Shown: positions 26,958 through 35,522 of the stretch, piece after piece
Layout of the letters: every line of letters begins with the position of its first letter
Position numbering within the stretch: the stretch's first letter is position 1
Source: Laceyella putida
Lineage (GTDB): Bacteria; Bacillota; Bacilli; Thermoactinomycetales; Thermoactinomycetaceae
DNA: 64,000 nt
Direction: 5' to 3'
Assembly (NCBI RefSeq): GCF_042665195.1
Contig: NZ_JBHTBW010000062.1
Location: 62,001-126,000, forward strand
The notes under the pieces: model-generated
What the model was told of the DNA's origin: nothing
The model's database searches: none
The model's input: only the letters and a program-made list of their open reading frames with translations
Position numbers and translations under genes: made by a program

Positions 26958-26960
26958 GTA

Positions 26961-27014
26961 TTGAAAAATGTGTTATACTGATTATAATAAAAAAGAGAGA
27001 TGGTATGTAACATA
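26961..27014 (+). promoter_or_regulatory. gapB promoter with CcpN-type operators
   Basis: TTGAAA (26961-26966), a 16-base spacer and TATAAT (26983-26988) form the promoter. TGTGTTATACT (26969-26979) in the spacer fits the CcpN motif TRTGHYATAYW at every position. A second near-match reads on the minus strand at 27004-27014 (one mismatch). In B. subtilis CcpN represses gapB during glycolysis. Confidence 0.65.
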
Positions 27015-27035
27015 TAGCGAGGGGAGAGCGGCTTC

Positions 27036-28058
27036 ATGGCTGTGCGTGTTGCAATTAATGGATTGGGACGGATTGGGAGGATGGTATTCCGCCAAGCGGT
27101 GCAGGATCCATCCCTTGAAGTGGTAGCGATCAATGCGAGTTATCCAGCGGAAACGTTAGCACATTTAGTGAAATATGATACCATACATGGCATGTTTGCT
27201 GGCGAAGTGAAAGCGGTTGAAGAAGGACTGATGGTAAACGATCAGTTGGTGCGCTTGGTTTCCAACCGGAATCCGGAAGAGTTGCCTTGGGCGGAACTGG
27301 GTGTCGATATTGTCGTCGAGGCGACGGGTAAGTTTTGTGACCGGGAGGGAGCGGCGAAACATTTGAAAGCCGGTGCCAAGAAAGTGGTGATTACGGCGCC
27401 GGGCAAGAATGAAGACATTACCGTGGTCATGGGAGTAAATGAAAACGCTTATGATCCGGAACAGCACCATATAATCTCCAATGCTTCATGCACGACCAAT
27501 TGCTTGGCTCCAGTTGCAAAGGTGTTGCATCAAGCATTTGAGATTGAATATGGTTTGATGACAACGGTGCACGCTTACACGAACGACCAAAAAAACCTGG
27601 ATAATCCACATAAGGATTTGCGTCGCGCCCGCGCTTGCGCGCAATCGATCATTCCGACGAAAACAGGGGCAGCCAAAGCATTGGGCTTGGTCTTGCCTGA
27701 GTTGAAAGGGAAGTTGAACGGATTCGCTTTGCGCGTTCCGACACCCAATGTGTCCGTGGTCGATTTGGTCGTTGATCTGAAAGTCAAGGTCACAGCGGAA
27801 GAGGTAAATCAAGCGTTGAAAGAAGCGGCTGAGACGAAAATGAAAGGCATCTTGCAATACTGTGAAGAACCGCTCGTCTCCTCCGATTTCAACGGCAATG
27901 AACATTCTTCCATCGTCGATGCCCTGTCCACGATGGTAATGGGTGAACGGCAAGTGAAAGTGCTTGCTTGGTACGATAATGAATGGGGTTACTCATGCCG
28001 GGTGGTAGATTTGGTGAAGTATGTGGGTCAACGAATGGTATTGGAACTTGCGGTATAA
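27036..28058 (+). CDS. gapB: Gluconeogenic glyceraldehyde-3-phosphate dehydrogenase GapB
   Basis: Tetrameric GAPDH of 340 residues. Near-colinear likeness to B. subtilis GapB, including NASYPAETLAHLVKYDTIHG, together with the CcpN-type operators, points to the NADP-preferring gluconeogenic isoform rather than glycolytic GapA. The catalytic Cys is in SNASCTTNCLAP, the activating His in TTVHAYTNDQ, and WYDNEWGYSCRVVDL closes the NAD site. The usual B. subtilis neighbour speD is absent. GAGGGGAGAG precedes the ATG. Confidence 0.93.
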   Translation: MAVRVAINGLGRIGRMVFRQAVQDPSLEVVAINASYPAETLAHLVKYDTIHGMFAGEVKAVEEGLMVNDQLVRLVSNRNPEELPWAELGVDIVVEATGKFCDREGAAKHLKAGAKKVVITAPGKNEDITVVMGVNENAYDPEQHHIISNASCTTNCLAPVAKVLHQAFEIEYGLMTTVHAYTNDQKNLDNPHKDLRRARACAQSIIPTKTGAAKALGLVLPELKGKLNGFALRVPTPNVSVVDLVVDLKVKVTAEEVNQALKEAAETKMKGILQYCEEPLVSSDFNGNEHSSIVDALSTMVMGERQVKVLAWYDNEWGYSCRVVDLVKYVGQRMVLELAV

Positions 28059-28071
28059 AGATAAATGAAAA

Positions 28072-28112
28072 GAAATCCTTTTTCCGGCACGGAAAAAGGG
28101 TTTCTTTTTTTG
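28072..28112 (+). terminator. Terminator of gapB
   Basis: GAAATCC-TTTTTCC pairs with GGAAAAA-GGGTTTC, then seven T. Confidence 0.9.
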
Positions 28113-28143
28113 TGGTTCCCATGAAATTCATCTGAACGTTGCA

Positions 28144-28180
28144 CAACAACGCCCCCTGATCCTGTCAGGGGGCGTTGTTG
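28144..28180 (-). terminator. Hairpin after the effector-binding-domain gene
   Basis: A perfect 16-bp stem CAACAACGCCCCCTGA / TCAGGGGGCGTTGTTG lies between two convergent genes. The T-run on the minus side is short. Confidence 0.65.
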
Positions 28181-28192
28181 TTGGGCCTGTGT

Positions 28193-28663
28193 TTACCGTT
28201 TGATGGGAATATAGATGTCATACATGTTATCCGGTGCGTCCGGATTGTGGGTTACGGGTGTGTAACGGTGGTCATAGATTTCCAATCCCAACGTGCTGTG
28301 ATCTTTTTGGTAGCCCATTTTTTCAATCCATTTCCATGCGCGTTGATAAGTGGCAGGGGCGTTGCGCACCGATCCACGATGAGTGAAGACGGCATAACGC
28401 TGGGTGGGAACGGTAAGGGCCAACATGCCTTCCGGCACATTTTCGGCCGTTTTCACTTCAACCGCAATATAACAGGTAAAGTCGGTCACGCGATCGTGGC
28501 CGGGGCAGACAAAGGAACCGGGACGTACCTGATGTGGAATCTCGTGAATCCGCTTGACGAATTGTTCCCATAGTTTGGGGATTTCCCTGGACATGGTATA
28601 AGGCCCCGTCCATCCGATCCCGACGATTTGAAACGAATCTTTGGTAATGATCCTTCCTTGCAT
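28193..28663 (-). CDS. GyrI-like/AraC-type effector-binding domain protein
   Basis: Stand-alone small-molecule-binding protein of about 156 residues. The SOUL/GyrI-like (Bacterial transcription activator effector-binding) fold is suggested by the pattern IVGIGWTGPYTM, WEQFVKRIHEIP, DFTCYIAVEVKTAENVPEGM, the strand AVFTHRGS and the terminal LEIYDHRYTP...YDIYIPI. No DNA-binding domain is present, so it probably binds or sequesters a ligand. The start is ATG 28663 behind AAGGGGGG. The gene is monocistronic and convergent with gapB. Confidence 0.75.
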   Translation of the reverse strand: MQGRIITKDSFQIVGIGWTGPYTMSREIPKLWEQFVKRIHEIPHQVRPGSFVCPGHDRVTDFTCYIAVEVKTAENVPEGMLALTVPTQRYAVFTHRGSVRNAPATYQRAWKWIEKMGYQKDHSTLGLEIYDHRYTPVTHNPDAPDNMYDIYIPIKR

Positions 28664-28951
28664 GAGTGCCCCCCTTGGAATACAAAGAGAAAGAATATAT
28701 GTTCTCAACCTTTATTTTAAATCATATTCAGAATACGAACAAGATTGTCACGACATTCACATATTCACAGAAAATCAAACGAAAGTTAGAAGTTATTTCA
28801 AAAGTCGTTGATGAGCGGAAAAACCTTTTTCCGATGAGCGCCGATGGACGAGTGAAGCGAATGGGAAAACGGTTTTGGCGCGATCGCCATAGCCCTTTCT
28901 CCATCCAAAAGATTTTTGAAATAGCTTCTAGAAATAACTCATAAGGGGGGA

Positions 28952-30559
28952 TCATTCCTGTTCCCCAATATACGCCCATTTAAAGGAGTACGGCGGACCA
29001 AATGGATGGCGGATAAACGAATGGACGCGTTGTTTGATGAGGGTGGAATCATTGACATAGTAGAGTGGTATGGCCGCTTGGTCCTCAACAATCAAAAACT
29101 TTTCCGCTTGGGCCAGGTACTTCACTTGTTGTTTGATCAGGGAAGAATAGGCGGAGCGTTTCAATGTCTCATCGTAAGGCTTGTCTTTGTACCCCCCGGT
29201 GTTGGCCGGATGATCGCTGGTGAATGTCTCCAACAGGGTATATGGATCGGGATACGTCGTTGCCCAATCGGATAACGAAAGGTCGAATTGGCCTGTCTTT
29301 TCAAGACGATATTTGTCCGTCCGCGATGTGGTGTTTAATAACAGGGGAAGGTTCAGATTTTGTCTGAGTTGTCTTTTCAGTTCCACAGCCAATTGCATGC
29401 GGTCATCTTCGTAACTCAGCATGATCAGGCCGGACGGCGGCTTAGTGATGCCCAGTTCCGCCAAACCTTCTTTAAACAGGGCTTGCGCTTTGGCTACATC
29501 CACTTTGGGCGCTTGCAAAGGCCATTCTTTACGGAATGAGTCCTTGAATCCTTTCATCGACGGCGGAATTAATCCTCCCGCAGGTTGGGCCTGATTTTTA
29601 AGCTCGGAAACCAACTGCTCCCGATCGATGGCGAGGTTGATGGCTTGCCTGATTTTTTTGTTTTGGAAGAATTTCTTTTTGCTGTTGAAGCGGATATATT
29701 GCGTTGTCCACATCTGGGTTGAATGGAATTCATTCGTGTTGGCGTAAGCCTGGGCAAACTCGCGGCCAATCCGGGTGATGTCGATCTTGCCGGCGTTATA
29801 CAAATTAAGGGTCCGTGTAGGGTGATTAGAGACGTATAAGGCGATATAATCCAACTTCACATGTTCTTTATCCCAATACCGGTCATTTCTTTTCAGGACG
29901 ATGGTTCCGTTCGCTGACACATCATAAATGATGAATGGCCCGTTGTTGCTAAGGGAGAGGAGATTTTTCCCGTAATCCCTCCCTTGCTGTTTGACCAACG
30001 AAGTGCGTTGCGGCAGGAAAGGCGTAAGCGCGAGCAATGATAAGAAATGGCGAACCGGTTGGGATAGACGCACTTGAAGCGTCTCCTCATCGATTGCTTT
30101 GATACCCACTTTATCCGCGCCCACTTCGCCTAGATGATAGTTTTGCGCGTTGACGATGGGGTAAAATAAATAAGCATTGGGTGAGTTCGTCCTTGGATGG
30201 AGGGTGCGTTTCCATGCATTTTCAAAATCATACGCGGTGACTGATTCCCCATCTTGCCAAGAGGCATTACGCAGCTTAAACGTATATAAGGTTTGGTCGG
30301 CATTGGTGATCACTTCCGTCGCCAATGCGGGGATGGGCTGATGGTTTTGGTTTAAGCGCATAAGACCCTCTCCCACTTGGTTCAAGATCATCATCTCATT
30401 GGCGTCCACGGCGAGGGAAGAGTCTAGCCGTCCAATTTCATACGGGATGGTCAGCTTTAATGTTTGTTCGTTCTGTATTATATTTATCGCCGTTGCTGAT
30501 GGCATTTGACATGCGGTCAAGCTAAACAATGAGAGAAAAATGATGCATTTGCGTAACAT
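28952..30559 (-). CDS. Peptide ABC transporter substrate-binding lipoprotein (OppA/DppE type)
   Basis: Family 5 solute-binding protein of 535 residues. The N-terminal lipoprotein signal ends in lipobox LTAC (Cys about 17). The mature part has the family order: EGLMRLNQNHQPIPALATEV, YTFKLRNASWQDGESVTAYDF, and a C-terminal domain with DLSLSDWATTYPDPYTLLETF. No permease or ATPase genes are adjacent, so it either serves a distant Opp/Dpp system or acts as a peptide sensor. AAGGGGGA lies 6 bases before the ATG. Upstream 28664-28951 holds nothing convincing. Confidence 0.9.
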   Translation of the reverse strand: MLRKCIIFLSLFSLTACQMPSATAINIIQNEQTLKLTIPYEIGRLDSSLAVDANEMMILNQVGEGLMRLNQNHQPIPALATEVITNADQTLYTFKLRNASWQDGESVTAYDFENAWKRTLHPRTNSPNAYLFYPIVNAQNYHLGEVGADKVGIKAIDEETLQVRLSQPVRHFLSLLALTPFLPQRTSLVKQQGRDYGKNLLSLSNNGPFIIYDVSANGTIVLKRNDRYWDKEHVKLDYIALYVSNHPTRTLNLYNAGKIDITRIGREFAQAYANTNEFHSTQMWTTQYIRFNSKKKFFQNKKIRQAINLAIDREQLVSELKNQAQPAGGLIPPSMKGFKDSFRKEWPLQAPKVDVAKAQALFKEGLAELGITKPPSGLIMLSYEDDRMQLAVELKRQLRQNLNLPLLLNTTSRTDKYRLEKTGQFDLSLSDWATTYPDPYTLLETFTSDHPANTGGYKDKPYDETLKRSAYSSLIKQQVKYLAQAEKFLIVEDQAAIPLYYVNDSTLIKQRVHSFIRHPFGPPYSFKWAYIGEQE

Positions 30560-30863
30560 GTAATTCCCCCTTCAACCTGCATCGACTGAGGTCACATCAG
30601 TTATTATAGGATGTAGTTTTAAATGCTAAATGTAGGCGGCAAGGGATTTTATTAAGGATTGTTTAATTTATGATTGAGAAAAAGCAGAGAAAATGTGACA
30701 TCTCCATCTGCAGGCGAGGGGCTCGTTTTTCTGTTGACAAAATGCCATTGATTTGCCGAAGTTTATCTTTAAAATGGTAATATAGTCGATTTTTTGCGAT
30801 GAGAGGGGTATCGCTTTCCTTCATTTGATAGATGGGTAGGCAGGATAAAGGAGGAACGGATTC
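30560..30863. other. Divergent control region before nrdR
   Basis: This 304-base AT-rich gap lies between the peptide-binding lipoprotein gene and nrdR. TTGCCG (30753-30758) with TAATAT (30778-30783) is a possible nrdR promoter, but the 19-base spacer is long. A TTGACA at 30734-30739 has no well-placed -10. No small ORF with a ribosome-binding site was found. Confidence 0.4.
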
Positions 30864-31361
30864 TTGAGATGTCCATTTTGCGGTAATCATGGCAGTCGTG
30901 TGTTGGACTCGCGACCTGTGCACGAAGGACGCGCGATTCGACGCCGCCGGGAGTGTGAACAGTGTGAACAGCGCTTTACCACGTTTGAAACGGTGGAACA
31001 GCAACCGTTGATCGTGATAAAAAAAGAAGGGAGCCGGGAAGAGTTTAGCCGCGAAAAGCTGCTCAGGGGTTTGATCCGGGCTTGCGAAAAACGACCGGTT
31101 CCCTTGGCGCGTTTGGAATCGCTTGTGGTGGAAATTGAACGGGCTTTGCGGCAAGCGGGTGTGTCCGAAGTGCCCACCAAGGAAATCGGGGAAATGGTGA
31201 TGGAACGGTTAATGGAGATTGATGAAGTGGCCTATGTGCGATTCGCGTCGGTGTACCGTCAGTTTAAGGATATTAATGTCTTTGTCAATGAACTGGAAGA
31301 CTTGTTGCATCGTTCGAGAAAAGCATTGGTGGAAGAGAAAAATCAGGATGATCCCAAGTGA
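30864..31361 (+). CDS. nrdR: Transcriptional repressor NrdR
   Basis: Zinc-ribbon and ATP-cone repressor of ribonucleotide reductase genes that senses dATP/ATP. It starts at TTG 30864, 8 bases after AAAGGAGG, so the zinc ribbon begins at once: MRCPFC...RRRRECEQCEQRFTTFE with two Cys pairs (about residues 3-34). The ATP-cone (about 45-140) includes VIKKEGSREEFSREKLLRGL and YVRFASVYRQFKDI. The 165-residue length is near the family norm of about 150. It precedes dnaB as in B. subtilis. Confidence 0.95.
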   Translation: MRCPFCGNHGSRVLDSRPVHEGRAIRRRRECEQCEQRFTTFETVEQQPLIVIKKEGSREEFSREKLLRGLIRACEKRPVPLARLESLVVEIERALRQAGVSEVPTKEIGEMVMERLMEIDEVAYVRFASVYRQFKDINVFVNELEDLLHRSRKALVEEKNQDDPK

Positions 31362-31395
31362 TTTCATTTCAAAATAAGCTTTGGCTCTAAGCATG

Positions 31396-31420
31396 GGTTG
31401 TATGTTACAATGATACAACC
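31396..31420 (+). promoter_or_regulatory. Inverted repeat upstream of dnaB
   Basis: GGTTGTAT (31396-31403) and ATACAACC (31413-31420) form perfect 8-base arms around TTACAAT, a possible -10. This is either an operator or a leader hairpin; no regulator is known to me. Confidence 0.35.
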
Positions 31421-31455
31421 TGAATGAGGCAACATTGGTTCAAGGAGGCCGATTG

Positions 31456-32907
31456 ATGGCGATATTCTGGAAAGATATCGGCTGGCGCTGCCGCTCTGGG
31501 CGCCCTGTCCACAGTGCTGATCTTATGAGTCTCATCCATTTGTATCAACCGATGATCGGCGCATCGGCCATGTCGCTGTACATGACGTTGGCTTATCAAC
31601 TCCCCCTGATTCGAGCGGGAGTATCGGAGATTCATAGTCATGCTCATCTTTTAAAGCTTTGCTCACTCAATACGGAGCAGTTGTTGAAAGCGCGCTATTT
31701 GTTGGAAGGGGTGGGCTTGCTCAATACGTATGAAAAGAAAGACCCTGAGCAGGGCTCTTATTATGAATATGAGCTGATCCCGCCGCTTTCACCGGTGAAA
31801 TTCTTCCAAAGCGACATCTTGAGCATGACATTGTACCATTTTTTGGGCAAGGAAGGTTATCTCGCAGTACGCGATTTGTTGATCGATAAAGAAGCGGTTG
31901 CCAAACAACCCGACGATGGTCAAGTGAAGGATATTACGAAGTCGTTTCAAGAAGTGTTCAAAAGCCTTTCCCCTGCGGAGTTGGCAAGGTCGGCTGAGCA
32001 GAATCGCGACACGATCTGGTCGGATATGGATATCGACGAAAATTTGCTGAATGGCAAAGACCCGCAACTGCGTGATGAAATTGATTTTGCGATGTTGAAA
32101 ATGCGGCTTTCTTCCATTGTTGATGATGATTGTTGGACAAGCGAACTCATGCGGGATTTGATGCAGATTCGCTTTTTGTACCAATTGGATGATTGGGCCT
32201 TGTTGAAGGCGTTGCAAAATCCCTATGTGACCCGACATGGGCGCATTGATTTGGATCGGTTGCGTTCCTACGTCAAAAGCGAGTACCGCCTGCGCTTTGG
32301 CGGGGCGCCTGTGGTGTCCCATCGAGAAGCCAAAAGAGAGGCGGAAGGGACGGCACCGGCTGTGACCCCACCGGCGAACACGGAGCAGTTGTCAGAGGAA
32401 GAAAAGCATTTTCAGCAATTGGCGCAGATTTCCCCGTTGGAGTTGTTGGCGTTTTACCAAGGCGGTGCCCGCATTCCAGACAGTGATGTCGTGTTGGTGG
32501 AGACCTTGGTCCGACACTATGGATTGCCGCCTGAAGTGATCAATGTGCTGTTGGAATACGTTCTCCTGAAGTATGATTATCGGTTGCCGCGCAACCTGGT
32601 GGAGAAGATTGCAGGCCATTGGAAGAGACTGGGGATCAAAACGATTCAAGAGGCATTGGAACAAGCCAGAAAAGAAACGTGGGAGCCCAAGAAAAAAGAG
32701 ACGCCCCGCCGCTCCAAGCGTTCCAACAAGAAAGAAGAGAAATTGCCCCAAACGCTTAAGTGGCAATTGGATTCAAGCAATGATAAAGAAGCGGCGCCAT
32801 CCGTGCAAGAGGAACTCGCCGATAAACAAGCATCGATCCAGGCAAAGTTGCGTTTGATGAATGAGCGGTTGCACGCCAGCAAACAGGAGAAAGAAAAGTT
32901 GCCGTAA
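31456..32907 (+). CDS. dnaB: Replication initiation and membrane attachment protein DnaB
   Basis: Helicase-loading protein of Firmicutes (not the helicase that E. coli calls DnaB), needed with DnaD and DnaI to load the replicative helicase. The start is ATG 31456 behind AAGGAGG, giving 483 residues (MAIFWKDIGWRCRSGRPV). N-terminal winged-helix domain: LIHLYQPMIGASAMSLYMTL. The C-terminal DnaD-like domain (about 300-400) contains PLELLAFYQGG and LPPEVINVLLEYVLLKYDYRLP. A Lys/Glu-rich tail follows. DnaI, normally directly downstream, is missing here. Confidence 0.92.
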   Translation: MAIFWKDIGWRCRSGRPVHSADLMSLIHLYQPMIGASAMSLYMTLAYQLPLIRAGVSEIHSHAHLLKLCSLNTEQLLKARYLLEGVGLLNTYEKKDPEQGSYYEYELIPPLSPVKFFQSDILSMTLYHFLGKEGYLAVRDLLIDKEAVAKQPDDGQVKDITKSFQEVFKSLSPAELARSAEQNRDTIWSDMDIDENLLNGKDPQLRDEIDFAMLKMRLSSIVDDDCWTSELMRDLMQIRFLYQLDDWALLKALQNPYVTRHGRIDLDRLRSYVKSEYRLRFGGAPVVSHREAKREAEGTAPAVTPPANTEQLSEEEKHFQQLAQISPLELLAFYQGGARIPDSDVVLVETLVRHYGLPPEVINVLLEYVLLKYDYRLPRNLVEKIAGHWKRLGIKTIQEALEQARKETWEPKKKETPRRSKRSNKKEEKLPQTLKWQLDSSNDKEAAPSVQEELADKQASIQAKLRLMNERLHASKQEKEKLP

Positions 32908-32984
32908 GGGTGCGGTTGTTAGCCGGGGGTTAGGAGAAAAGTTAAAACTCGAACCCATCCTATAAAATAATGATAAAAAAAGTG

Positions 32985-33014
32985 TTGCATTGCCATAAAC
33001 CCCCGTGCTATAAT
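32985..33014 (+). promoter_or_regulatory. Promoter of the tRNA cluster
   Basis: TTGCAT (32985-32990), an 18-base spacer and TATAAT (33009-33014) end 37 bases before the first tRNA. Confidence 0.7.
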
Positions 33015-33050
33015 CTTCTTTGTCAGCTGATGACACAATACCTTTAAAAT

Positions 33051-33126
<76 letters not shown>

Positions 33127-33129
33127 TTT

Positions 33130-33204
33130 GCGGAAGTGGCTCAGGGGTAGAGCATCGCCTTGCCAAGGCGAGGGTCGCGGGTTCGAATCCCGTCTTCCGC
33201 TCCA
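33130..33204 (+). tRNA. tRNA-Gly (GCC)
   Basis: 75 bases with encoded CCA. The acceptor GCGGAAG pairs with CTTCCGC, the anticodon loop is TTGCCAA with anticodon GCC, and the T-loop is GGTTCGAATCC. Confidence 0.97.
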
Positions 33205-33213
33205 ATTCAATAT

Positions 33214-33302
33214 GCTGGGGTGGCGGAATAGGCAGACGCACAGGACTTAAAATCCTGCGGTGGGTGACCACCGTGTCGGTTCGACCCCGACCCTCAGCAC
33301 CA
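33214..33302 (+). tRNA. tRNA-Leu (TAA)
   Basis: 89 bases with encoded CCA and the long variable arm of class II tRNAs (CGGTGGGTGACCACCG). The anticodon loop CTTAAAA holds TAA. The acceptor GCTGGGG pairs with CCTCAGC, with one G-T pair. Confidence 0.96.
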
Positions 33303-33373
33303 AATGCGTTTCCCGGTTTCGGCTCGGTAAAAATCCGTGTGAAAGCGGGAAAATTTCGTTATTATCCGCTGAT

Positions 33374-33422
33374 AACCCTTACTTGATTCATGCGAATACA
33401 TGGATCAAGTAGGGGTTTTGTT
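33374..33422 (+). terminator. Terminator of the tRNA cluster
   Basis: A 14-bp stem AACCCTTACTTGAT / ATCAAGTAGGGGTT with one T-G pair runs into TTG-TTG. Confidence 0.75.
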
Positions 33423-33828
33423 GTGGTTAATACCGTTGGTTAGAAAGGGATCGTCCATTATTTTGCAAATGAGAGAAAGACCATTATCCATAGGCGCAAA
33501 GGAAAACGGCTTCTTTTCAAAACAATGTGCCCACTGTGATAAGGTTGTGTAGTGCTATCATATTGCGGGAGCGATTGCCAACACATTGGCCGACTGCGAC
33601 ATTCCCGAATCGTAGGTATGACCATAGATGAATGGATATATCTGTCTGCCTGAAATGGCAGTTATTTTTTGCTTTGGACCGTCGAAAAGTCCCCGAAACC
33701 ATATCGCAAGTGGTTAACAACGGTGTGGGGGCTTATGAATCAACACAGGCAGACAAGGTACCTCGTTTGTGATACCATTAACATATTGAACATAGAGGTT
33801 TCGACCGAATGGTTGGAGGGTGGATAGC
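33423..33828. other. Non-coding gap with broken protein-like frames before mqnC
   Basis: About 400 bases without an intact gene. One plus-strand frame reads CAHCDKVV, a stop, then YHIAGAIANTLADCDIPES and a stop. Another downstream reads VPETISQVVNNGVGAYEST. These look like a decayed gene with a Cys-pair motif, but I cannot name it and the fragments could be chance. Confidence 0.3.
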
Positions 33829-34941
33829 ATGTCGAATATTGACGCGATCTTAAAACGGGCGTTGGATGGAGAACGTCTCGGGCTGGAGGAAGGGATCGCT
33901 TTATGGGAAAGCGATGAAATCGAGAAATTGGGTTGGGCGGCCAATCAGTTGATGTTAAGAAAACATCCCGAATCGATTACCACCTTCGTAGTCGGACGCA
34001 ACATCAACTATACCAACATCTGTGACACTTACTGCCGTTTTTGCGCTTTTTACCGCGCACCGGGTTCAAATGAAGGATACGTTTTACCAAATGAAACGAT
34101 CTTCCAAAAAATCCAAGAGACCCTCGATGTGGGCGGAACGGAGATTTTGATGCAAGGTGGAACCAATCCCGATCTGCCGCTGTCTTACTATACCGATTTG
34201 CTGCGGGAAATCAAAAAGCGGTTTCCCGCGATTCACATGCATTCCTTTTCGCCGGCTGAAGTGATGAAGATAAAGGAAGTCTCCGGACTGACGCTGGAAG
34301 AAGTCATTCGGGCATTGAAAGAAGCCGGGCTGGATTCCATCCCCGGCGGCGGAGCAGAAATTCTGGATGATGAGATCAGACGGAAAATCAGCCGCTTGAA
34401 AGGATCTTGGCGAGACTGGATGGATGTGATGCAAACGGCGCACCGTCTGGACATGACCACCACGGCGACCATGGTTATCGGGTTTGGCGAAACCTTGGAA
34501 CACCGTGTCAACCATTTGTTGCGCATTCGCGAAGCGCAGGATCAAACCAAAGGGTTTCTCGCGTTTATCGTCTGGACGTTCCAACCGGACAACACCAATC
34601 TCAAACGGGAAAAACTGGGTCCCGAAGAGTACCTTAAAGCGGTTGCCGTTAGCCGCATCATGCTGGACAACATTCCAAACTTCCAATCCTCCTGGGTGAC
34701 GATGGGACCGGAAGTCGGCAAGTTGTCCCTTCAATATGGCTGCAACGATTTTGGCAGCAGCATGATTGAGGAAAATGTCGTATCGGCGGCGGGAACAACG
34801 CACAAGGTGAACAATAACCTGATTTTGCGGTTGATCCGGGAAGCGGGGAAAATTCCGGCACAACGCAACACCCACTATAAGATTTTACGTGTCTTTCATG
34901 AGAATGAGCAGTTTGAGCAAGACTTTGTGATGCAAAACTAA
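33829..34941 (+). CDS. mqnC: Cyclic dehypoxanthinyl futalosine synthase
   Basis: Radical-SAM enzyme of the futalosine route to menaquinone; it cyclises dehypoxanthinyl futalosine. The cluster motif CxxxCxxC is clear in NICDTYCRFCAFYR (about residues 65-78). MqnC signatures ILMQGGTNPDLPLSYY and the GGGAEILDDEIR region follow, then TMVIGFGETLEHRVNHL. The start is ATG 33829, 8 bases after GGAGGG, giving 370 residues. It stands alone: no mqnA, mqnB, mqnD or mqnE lies in the window. B. subtilis itself uses the men pathway, so the gene is informative about respiration in this lineage. Confidence 0.92.
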   Translation: MSNIDAILKRALDGERLGLEEGIALWESDEIEKLGWAANQLMLRKHPESITTFVVGRNINYTNICDTYCRFCAFYRAPGSNEGYVLPNETIFQKIQETLDVGGTEILMQGGTNPDLPLSYYTDLLREIKKRFPAIHMHSFSPAEVMKIKEVSGLTLEEVIRALKEAGLDSIPGGGAEILDDEIRRKISRLKGSWRDWMDVMQTAHRLDMTTTATMVIGFGETLEHRVNHLLRIREAQDQTKGFLAFIVWTFQPDNTNLKREKLGPEEYLKAVAVSRIMLDNIPNFQSSWVTMGPEVGKLSLQYGCNDFGSSMIEENVVSAAGTTHKVNNNLILRLIREAGKIPAQRNTHYKILRVFHENEQFEQDFVMQN

Positions 34942-34982
34942 TATGGATATCGGAAAGTGCCGAGGAAATGGGCCGATGACTC

Positions 34983-35013
34983 AACTCCGCAATCCCTTGC
35001 GGAGTTTTTTTTT
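34983..35013 (+). terminator. Terminator of mqnC
   Basis: AACTCCGC / GCGGAGTT stem, 8-base loop, then a long T-run. Confidence 0.9.
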
Positions 35014-35044
35014 CCCTTGTGACAACAGCTCTGTCTAACTATGG

Positions 35045-35325
35045 GGGATCTGGTGGGGGGACGCGTGTAACGCTCCGCGCGCCGTTCTCCCAGGGAGAGT
35101 ACCTGGAGGCAGGGGCATGCGCATTCCCAACGTTCATTTCTTGACATTGGCCTATATCAAGAAGTTTAAGTTGCCGGTTCATCCATTTATCAATGCCACC
35201 CCGAATGATTTGATCTATACCAAAGGCATGAAGACAACAGCGAAAGTTTACGAGAAAAATCCCGACATTCTCCGGTTTTATGTCGCTCCCCGGGAAAAAG
35301 GGATAAGAGCGGACGTTTGTAACCG
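35045..35325 (+). pseudogene. Flavin monoamine oxidase fragment with a frameshift
   Basis: One frame reads GGGTRVTLRAPFSQGEYLEAG up to about 35115, and the next frame continues at ATG 35117 with MRIPNVHFLTLAYIKKFKLP, then PFINATPNDLIY and RFYVAPREKG. Together these match the FAD-domain stretch of amine oxidases that read LEAGAMRIP without interruption. A base is missing at the GGGC-ATG junction. The dinucleotide-binding N-terminus and the entire C-terminal half are gone. There is no start or ribosome-binding site. This is a dead remnant; the product name comes from recall of family patterns. Confidence 0.75.
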
Positions 35326-35522
35326 GAAGGGTTTCAGGCGTTTGTCTTTGTAAGTTGTTGCATCTCCTCATCTCATTTCACCTCATTCGTCTCTCTCTTC
35401 TGCAAAAAAACATTTCGCAATATAATAGATTTAATTTTGATCATTTGATATTTTTAATATGAGTAAAAATGGAATGATTGTCCAATTGATAACTCGACAC
35501 AAAGAGAGTGGGAGGAGACACC

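Noticed and set aside
28666..28979. Overlapping open frames on both strands between two minus-strand genes
   Set aside because: Neither has a ribosome-binding site nor a recognisable domain; the frames mirror one another.
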